16,033 nucleotides of DNA from Lentisphaeria bacterium (lineage in GTDB: Bacteria > Verrucomicrobiota > Lentisphaeria > JABSQK01 > UBA12247), in NCBI GenBank assembly GCA_003477185.1, contig DMTJ01000543.1:1-16033 (forward strand), in the 5' to 3' direction. Positions 8,301 to 13,497 of the stretch are shown piece by piece. The first letter of the stretch is position 1. The number at the start of each line of letters is the position of its first letter. Below the pieces are notes generated by a model. The model ran no database searches. It saw nothing but the letters and a program-made list of their open reading frames with translations, and was not told the origin of the DNA. A program made the position numbers and the translations under genes.

Positions 8301-8328
8301 GTCGTAAGCGCTTTCATCACGCTGTCAA
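8301..8328 (-). promoter_or_regulatory. Candidate sigma70-type promoter of the sulfatase operon
   Basis: On the minus strand, a perfect TTGACA (8323-8328) is followed after 16 bases by TACGAC (8301-8306), a weak -10 with three of six consensus bases. It lies about 35 bases before the sulfatase start. The -35 is convincing and the -10 is not. The spacer contains an AAGCGCTT palindrome, which would put a bound repressor between the two promoter elements. Confidence 0.4.
8306..8313. promoter_or_regulatory. AAGCGCTT palindrome in promoter spacer (possible LacI-family operator)
   Basis: A perfect 8-bp palindrome with a central CG. On the minus strand the context is TGAAAGCGCTTACG, which resembles operators of LacI/GalR-family regulators and the CcpA cre core. 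It overlaps the spacer and the edge of the -10 of the candidate promoter. The flanks are not symmetric beyond eight bases. No regulator gene is in the window. Confidence 0.35.
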
Positions 8329-8823
8329 GATCGTTCGAATGCCAGGCCAATCCTTGTTCAATTTGCTAGACCCTCACCAGCTAGCTTTCCGCGCCCAGCT
8401 TCTCCCCCGCATCAAACGATGCTTGGCTCCCCGGCATACCGGCCAGGGGTGCATAGCCGTGATCGGTGGCGTTCGCCTTCTCTGTCGGCATGACAAATCT
8501 CGACAGCCCGGAAGAATACCATCGTTCCTTCAAAAACATCTTGCTTGATGTCGGTCTCGCCCCCTCCCCTCCATGCAGGGGATTGTGTTGGAGCCCTGCG
8601 GTTTGTGCCAACGCTGAGCCTCTTTCCGTTAACCCCGTAGATATCCGCCTCAGCGCTGCCGATTCGGTTCGTTATACGTTGCTCTCAATCCCGATTATAG
8701 CGTCTCGCCTGGAAGCTCGCTGCCGAACGCGGGAAATCGAGCGAACCGATGGACGGGTGTTTCGTAGCCAGCGACGGAAGTCGGGGGCGCCCTGCAATTG
8801 CACCCCAACGCCGGAACCGCGAT

Positions 8824-8831
8824 AAGCGCTT
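8824..8831. promoter_or_regulatory. AAGCGCTT palindrome, second intergenic copy
   Basis: Context ATAAGCGCTTGG. Its centre is 41 bases from that of the third copy, close to four helical turns, so both would face the same side of the DNA. It could be an auxiliary operator about 0.5 kb upstream of the copy in the sulfatase promoter, or chance. Confidence 0.25.
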
Positions 8832-8864
8832 GGGCCAACCTGCCTGCGCTTGTTCGAAAAGCCA

Positions 8865-8872
8865 AAGCGCTT
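8865..8872. promoter_or_regulatory. AAGCGCTT palindrome, third intergenic copy
   Basis: Context CCAAAGCGCTTGAA. It pairs with the copy at 8824-8831 at a 41-base centre distance. No convincing promoter lies beside it. Confidence 0.25.
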
Positions 8873-9018
8873 GAAGTGCGCAAATTATAGATATGCCACG
8901 GTGGACAAGAGTCTTGACATTTGCTGGCATGCGACGAACCGGCTCAAAGAGCCAGGCTATCTGCGATTAGCCATGGGTTTCCTCCTACACTCCGGGGGCT
9001 GACTGAGTACATTGCATA

Positions 9019-9340
9019 GTACCAGATACACCTGTAACTACCCAGAGAGCTGAAAGGAATACGGAGGGGCCGTACGACTCTCCTGAGAAAAGAAGCTTCA
9101 TGAGGCGTTGATAGATGCCGGAATCCAGGCAATTCCACAATATCCGGTTGCAGAACTTTTTCTTTATCTCGGTGTATTGTCCCCTATAAAACTGGATATT
9201 GAAGTTGATGGAGAGGGGGTCACAGAACCAATGAACAGATGATGAGCCATGGCTGGAAGATTTGCAGGTTCTGGGTTTATCAGTTGAAGGAGGACATGGA
9301 TGGCTGCGTCGCAAAGGTACTTCGTCTACTCTCGGAATAG
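9019..9340 (+). pseudogene. Relic of a C-terminal REase-like (DUF559/MTES_1575-type) domain of a helicase-type protein
   Basis: Three plus-strand frames in succession give pieces of one domain. Frame 1 ends in GPYDSPE (9073-9087). Frame 0 then reads KKLHEALIDAGIQ, IPQYPV (9132-9149) and KLDIEVDGEG, up to a stop at 9240. Frame 2 reads TNEQMMSHGW (to 9256), RFWVYQLKEDMDGCVAKV and a stop at 9338-9340. The order SPxExxLxxAL, IPQYPV, LDIEVDGE, RNxxL...GW.V.RFWVY and L..DMDGCV is what I know from the small endonuclease-fold domain at the C-terminus of many superfamily-1 helicase-like proteins. Relative to that pattern, about 25 residues between VDGE and the RNEQ-like segment (where the conserved H and R/D residues sit) are missing. 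At least two frame changes make it non-functional. Nothing of the helicase part was found upstream. Confidence 0.65.
9138..9201. repeat. Inverted repeat, 12-bp arms with 40-base loop
   Basis: CAATATCCGGTT (9138-9149) and AACTGGATATTG (9190-9201) are complementary except for one position that would be a G-T wobble. The arms coincide with the codons of the conserved QYPV and LDIE motifs of the relic coding region, so this is probably a coding coincidence and not a functional hairpin. Confidence 0.3.
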
Positions 9341-9496
9341 GTGTCTGCCAGGAAATAGCCGCCTCTCTGCCGGGTATCGCAAATGCAGGCGGTCTGTGAA
9401 TACCAAGTCTAAGCCTCGATGTGGCGATTGACGCAGCAAAGCGGGCCGGGACGCTGTATGGTTAGGGAACAGCGGATCGGACGCCGGGATGACACG
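9341..9496. other. Leader region of the MoxR operon
   Basis: No gene seen. A TTGACG at 9428-9433 is the only -35-like hexamer, and no -10 follows at 16-18 bases. In-frame ATGs at 9419 and 9458 precede the preferred MoxR start but would add an unlike N-terminus. Confidence 0.35.
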
Positions 9497-10489
9497 ATGA
9501 GTGAAGTTGAGGACGCGGAGCGAGTTGCGGAGATCGCAAAAAGGATCCGCCGTGAAGTAGGCAAAGTGATTGTGGGCCAGGATGACGCCATCGAGTGTCT
9601 GCTTGTGGCCCTGCTTACGGATCGGCATTGCTTTATGGTGGGGCTGCCAGGCCTGGCCAAGACCCTCATCGTCTCGACTATGGCGCGGGTTCTGCAGCTC
9701 TCGTTTAAGCGAATCCAGTTCACACCAGATTTGATGCCTTCAGATATTACCGGCTCGGAGATCATCCAGGAATCCCCAGAGACTGGCAAACGCGAGTTTT
9801 CGTTCTACCAAGGGCCAGTTTTCGCCAATATGGTGCTGGCCGATGAGATCAACCGCACGCCGCCCAAGACGCAGGCCGCGCTGCTCGAGGCGATGCAAGA
9901 ACGGCAGGTCACCGCGGGGAACCAGACGTACCCACTCACGCCCCCATTCTTTGTACTGGCCACTCAGAATCCGCTCGACCAGGAAGGGACCTATCCGCTG
10001 CCCGAAGCGCAACTCGACCGCTTTATGATGAATGTGGTGCTGCGCTACCCGCCCCCCAAGGATGAGATCGAAATTCTCAAGAAAACTACGGTGGACGAGA
10101 ATTATGAGGTCAGCCCAATCCTGACCGCTGAGCAGGTGATCGAACTCCAGCAACTGGTGCGCCGCGTGCCGGTCGGCGACCACGTCTTTGAATACACGGT
10201 TGAGCTGATCCGGAAGACCCGGCCCTCGGACCCGATTGCTCCCGACTTTGTGAAGGAATGGATCGAGATGGGAGCCGGGCCGCGGGCGGGCCAGAATCTC
10301 ATTCTTGGGGCCAAGGCCCGCGCTCTGATGGAAGGCCGCTGCTATGTCAGCTGCCATGACGTGAAGGCGCTGGCAAAGCCGGTGTTGCGCCATCGCCTGA
10401 CCACAAATTTCAATGCCGACTCTGAAGGCATCACGAGCGACCAGGTGATTTCGCGCATCGTGGACGAGACCCGACTTCGCACGAGTTGA
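9497..10489 (+). CDS. MoxR-family AAA+ ATPase
   Basis: 330 residues, the usual length for MoxR. Walker A is GLPGLAKT (49-56); Walker B is MVLADEINR (about 112-120); sensor 1 lies in FVLATQNP (N158); DQEGTYPLPEAQLDRF (161-176) is the diagnostic MoxR stretch and contains the likely arginine finger R175. Residues 190-330 form the helical lid. MoxR ATPases act as cytoplasmic chaperones that mature or remodel partner complexes, often with VWA proteins encoded beside them, as here. ATG 9497 (MSEVEDAERV) gives the normal N-terminus; ATG 9419 and 9458 upstream add sequence atypical for the family, and none has a strong ribosome site. First gene of the operon; the DUF58 gene begins nine bases after its stop. 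Function relative to its partners is inferred. Confidence 0.95.
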   Translation: MSEVEDAERVAEIAKRIRREVGKVIVGQDDAIECLLVALLTDRHCFMVGLPGLAKTLIVSTMARVLQLSFKRIQFTPDLMPSDITGSEIIQESPETGKREFSFYQGPVFANMVLADEINRTPPKTQAALLEAMQERQVTAGNQTYPLTPPFFVLATQNPLDQEGTYPLPEAQLDRFMMNVVLRYPPPKDEIEILKKTTVDENYEVSPILTAEQVIELQQLVRRVPVGDHVFEYTVELIRKTRPSDPIAPDFVKEWIEMGAGPRAGQNLILGAKARALMEGRCYVSCHDVKALAKPVLRHRLTTNFNADSEGITSDQVISRIVDETRLRTS

Positions 10490-10498
10490 GGCACTGTA

Positions 10499-11401
10499 AT
10501 GAATGATATGCCCGGTGGCCTTGCCCCCGCCCGACTGGCGCGGTATCGAGCGTTCGAAGTCCTGGCCCATCGGGTGGTCGAAGGCTTCATGACGGGCCTG
10601 CATCGCTCTCCGTTCAAGGGGTTTGCGATCGAGTTCGATGAGCATCGCCCCTATTCACCCGGCGATGACCCCAAGCATGTGGATTGGCGGCTGGTGGGCA
10701 AACTGGATCGCCTGTATGTGAAGCAGTACGAGGAGGACACCTCGCTGCGGGCCTGCCTGGCTCTGGACTGCACGGGGTCAATGGGCTATGCCAGCGGCTC
10801 AGTCGCGAAGATCGAGTACGGGCGCTACGTCTGTGGAGTGTTCGCCTATCTGCTGAACCGACAACAGGACGCAGTGGGCTTTATGTCCTTCGACAGCGGC
10901 GAGCAGACCTTCCTGCCGCCGGCAGCGACGCGCAAGCACCTGATGGCGATTCTTGATCGACTCAAACAATGCCAAGCACCTGTCGGCACCCAGGGCCGGG
11001 CTGCTCTGGGAGACGTCTTTGAGCAGCTCTCGCATCGGCTCACGCGCCGCGCGCTAATCGTGATCGTCTCGGACTTATTCGACGATGCCGAGGCAATCAT
11101 CCGCGGGCTCACCCATTTTTCGCAGCGCAAGCACGAGGTCATTCTGTTCCAGATTCTGGATCGGCAAGAGGCCACCTTTTCATTTGCCGGGGTCACGCAG
11201 TTTCAATCGCGTGAGACAGGCGAGGCCTCGCTTGCGGATCCAGTTCGCCTGCGCCGATCCTACATTGAGCAGTTCGAGGCCCATAACAGCCATCTTCGCG
11301 AAGCATGTCACCGGCTGCACATCGACTTTGTCCAAATGTTTACGGACGAGCCGTTTCAGCGCCAGATGGCCCAGTATTTGTCCGCACGCTTGCGCCGATG
11401 A
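10499..11401 (+). CDS. DUF58 (VWA-like) protein, MoxR partner
   Basis: 300 residues, typical length. The DUF58 signature EHRPYSPGDDPKHVDWR is at 48-64, preceded by GLHRSPFKGFAIEF and followed by KQYEEDTSLR. The VWA-like domain starts at LALDCTGSM: the metal-site motif reads D90-x-T92-x-S94, so Thr replaces the first Ser of the usual DxSxS. SDLFDD near residue 190 supplies the second acidic site. No membrane segment is visible, so it is probably cytoplasmic, as common for short DUF58 proteins beside MoxR. The ATG at 10499 has a GAGG overlapping the MoxR stop. Its own stop overlaps the start of the BatA-like gene (ATGA), indicating coupled translation. DUF58 is conserved with MoxR in many bacteria but its biochemical role is not settled. 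Confidence 0.93.
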   Translation: MNDMPGGLAPARLARYRAFEVLAHRVVEGFMTGLHRSPFKGFAIEFDEHRPYSPGDDPKHVDWRLVGKLDRLYVKQYEEDTSLRACLALDCTGSMGYASGSVAKIEYGRYVCGVFAYLLNRQQDAVGFMSFDSGEQTFLPPAATRKHLMAILDRLKQCQAPVGTQGRAALGDVFEQLSHRLTRRALIVIVSDLFDDAEAIIRGLTHFSQRKHEVILFQILDRQEATFSFAGVTQFQSRETGEASLADPVRLRRSYIEQFEAHNSHLREACHRLHIDFVQMFTDEPFQRQMAQYLSARLRR

Positions 11402-13497
11402 GGTTCTTGGAGCCAAACATGCTTTGGGCACTGCTGGGCATGCTCGTGCCCGTGCTCATCCATCTGTTCAACCGCGCTCGCCATCAGGTGGTGCCGTTTG
11501 GCGGCATGATGTTTGTCGAGTCTTCTTTACGCCTTCGAGCGCGGTCGCTCCGCCTCCACGCCTTGCTGCTGCTCTTGGTCCGCATGGCCATCGTGGCCCT
11601 GCTGGCCCTGGCGGCCGCACGTCCGGTGAGCCGTTCTGGCGGCCAGCTTGGGCCACGGCCTGTCAGCTGGGTGTTGGTGCTGGACACCTCCTTTTCCATG
11701 TTGCAAGAGAACGCGAGTGGGACGACGCCGTTTAGTCAGGCGCAAGCAGCGGCGTTGATCATGATCGCCCAGATGGCGTCCGCCGATGATATGTCCATCG
11801 TGCTTGCTGGCACCACACCGCGCGTTTTGTTCGACGAGCCTACCTATGACCGCGAGGCGCTGCGACGCGCGCTGAAGGCGGCCAAGCCCAGCTACGACTC
11901 AGGCGAGCTACCTGCGGCAATCTCGCAGGCCTACCTGGTCCTCCAAGCCTCCAAGCATTCCCGGCGACGCGTGGTTATTCTGACCGACCAGCAGGCGGTG
12001 AACTGGCCACAGGACGATGCCCGTTGGCAGCAGCTTCGGCGGCAGCGAGCCACGCTTCCAGTGCAGCCTGCTCACTATATATTATTCAGCAAGGCGCTCT
12101 CTGCCGCGCCAAACCTGTACGTGCACAGCCTACAACGCCGCGGCCCTATCTCTCATCCCGCCCTCCCGGAACGGTTCGAGGCCATCGTCACCAATCCCTC
12201 CTCGTCGGTCGTCCGCGGGACAGCCACATTCTCGGTCACTGGTCAGCCTGCAGAATTACAGAACCTGGAGTTTTGGCCGGGGGATAACACGCTCTCATTT
12301 CCGGTAACATTCGCGGCTCCGGGCCCGAAGGTCTGCTCGGTAAAGATTGAGGGCGATCGCTTTACTGCGGACAATACCGCGCACCTGGCTCTGAAAGTGG
12401 AAGAGACCGTACCGGTGGTCGTGGTCAATCGCAATCGCAACCTGCCCGAAGCTGCCTTTGTCCACGAGGCACTCCGAGCAGCAGACGACGACGAGCGAAT
12501 CTTTACCATCAGCAATATCGATTTCGCCGAGTTCGAGCAGAACCTGACCACGATTCTACAACATGCCCACGTTCTAGTGTTCACAGATGTCCCGTCCCTC
12601 CGGCAGTATACGGTCTTCGCCCTCGAGCAGTTCGTGCAGCAAGGAAATGGCCTGCTCGTGGCTTGTGGCCCTGAGAGCAGTCCTGCTGGCCTGGCTCGCC
12701 TCTACAAAGGCGGTGAGGGCCTCATTGCGATTCACCCCACTGAGGAGTACACGATCCCACAACAGGCCACACCGGCATTGGTGGAATCACCGATCTGGCG
12801 GCGGGCGCAGATGCCGCCAGAAGCCTTGCGTACCGTTGAGGTTCGGCGCTGTCGCGGCGGGGAGGAGGCGGAGACCTCGCAGCGACTGGCCGAGATCGCC
12901 GATCGCCCGCTTATTTCCTACCAACGCTATGGGCATGGCTCCACCGTCACGATCCTGACTCCGCTGTCCGCCGAGTGGTCCAACCTCCCGCTCACAGCCG
13001 CCTTTGTCCCGCTGTTGCACACGCTCATCCTGGACCTCGGCAGTAGCGAGCAGCCACCGTTGAATGTGGACCAAGGCCGATCCTTCACCTATTTAGCCCA
13101 ATTGCAGACAGCGCCCAAGTCGGCCAGCGTTCGCGTGCAGACACCCGATACCCACTACGATACGAAACTGGTGCAGGATGTAGACGGTTGGCACCTCACG
13201 CATCGGGATACGACTGATCCGGGTGCCTATTGGGTGCGCCCCACGGACCCGTCGCTGCCCGAGCGCGCGTTCGCGGCGAGACTGGCCACCGGCGAGTCAG
13301 ACTTCACCGTGCTGCCCAGCAAACGCTGGGGGCATGTCTCCAGCCAGCTAGATGCCGCCGTCATGGCCGCCCCACAGGCGCTGCGGGACGCCGTCGCTGA
13401 GGAGGAAGAGGTGCAGGACTGGTGGCAGTTGTTCCTGATCTGCGCCCTGCTCCTGCTCTGCACAGAGTTGATCCTCGGCGAGAGGCACTCATCATGA
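11398..13497 (+). CDS. BatA-like membrane protein with VWA domain
   Basis: 699 residues. Residues 1-76 match the BatA/aerotolerance N-terminal region: MRFLEPNMLWALLG, a first membrane helix (about 7-24), the IHLFNR turn, VVPFGGMMFVES, and a second helix (about 54-76). A VWA domain follows with intact MIDAS D96-T-S98-F-S100 and a further acidic motif LTDQQ (D197). A middle beta-rich region (about 240-350) and a domain with VLVFTDVP and LEQFVQQGNGLLVACGP near 395-430, resembling the amidotransferase-like fold seen in these proteins, come next. The C-terminus has a third helix (WWQLFLICALLLLCTELILG). Most of the protein should lie outside the cytoplasm. ATG 11398 overlaps the DUF58 stop by four bases; the in-frame start at 11305 lies inside DUF58 and lacks the BatA N-terminus. 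Bat-type proteins with MoxR have been linked to envelope or stress functions; the exact role is unknown. Confidence 0.9.
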   Translation: MRFLEPNMLWALLGMLVPVLIHLFNRARHQVVPFGGMMFVESSLRLRARSLRLHALLLLLVRMAIVALLALAAARPVSRSGGQLGPRPVSWVLVLDTSFSMLQENASGTTPFSQAQAAALIMIAQMASADDMSIVLAGTTPRVLFDEPTYDREALRRALKAAKPSYDSGELPAAISQAYLVLQASKHSRRRVVILTDQQAVNWPQDDARWQQLRRQRATLPVQPAHYILFSKALSAAPNLYVHSLQRRGPISHPALPERFEAIVTNPSSSVVRGTATFSVTGQPAELQNLEFWPGDNTLSFPVTFAAPGPKVCSVKIEGDRFTADNTAHLALKVEETVPVVVVNRNRNLPEAAFVHEALRAADDDERIFTISNIDFAEFEQNLTTILQHAHVLVFTDVPSLRQYTVFALEQFVQQGNGLLVACGPESSPAGLARLYKGGEGLIAIHPTEEYTIPQQATPALVESPIWRRAQMPPEALRTVEVRRCRGGEEAETSQRLAEIADRPLISYQRYGHGSTVTILTPLSAEWSNLPLTAAFVPLLHTLILDLGSSEQPPLNVDQGRSFTYLAQLQTAPKSASVRVQTPDTHYDTKLVQDVDGWHLTHRDTTDPGAYWVRPTDPSLPERAFAARLATGESDFTVLPSKRWGHVSSQLDAAVMAAPQALRDAVAEEEEVQDWWQLFLICALLLLCTELILGERHSS

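Larger units (their letters stand above)
8329..9018. other. Intergenic region without a recognisable gene
   Basis: About 690 bases upstream of the sulfatases. Open frames exist on both strands (for example minus 8381-8611 and plus 8466-8825), but none has a ribosome site, signal, known motif or protein-like composition that I can support. It holds two further AAGCGCTT palindromes and isolated promoter-like hexamers (TTGACA at 8914-8919 on the + strand; TATAAT at 8884-8889 on the - strand), neither with a matching partner at normal spacing. Confidence 0.4.

Noticed and set aside
7723..8307. 194-codon plus-strand open frame
   Set aside because: Antisense to the signal peptide and catalytic half of the upstream sulfatase.
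8381..8611. 76-codon minus-strand open frame upstream of the sulfatases
   Set aside because: No ribosome site, no recognised motif, and its neighbours in other frames are equally protein-like; I could not support a gene or a relic.
8903..8919. TTGACA (+) and TTGTCC/TATAAT (-) hexamers as divergent promoters
   Set aside because: Partners are at wrong spacing (13 bases on the minus strand, no -10 on the plus strand).
9138..9201. 12-bp inverted repeat, first read with TGTCCCC as an IS3-like element end
   Set aside because: The arms coincide with codons for conserved motifs (QYPV and LDIE) of the relic endonuclease-like domain; no transposase piece or second end was found.
8985..9314. 109-codon minus-strand open frame
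   Set aside because: It is the reverse shadow of the relic domain on the plus strand and has no ribosome site or motif.
9740..10645. 301-codon minus-strand open frame
   Set aside because: Antisense to the MoxR gene; its length reflects GC-rich codon bias on the opposite strand.
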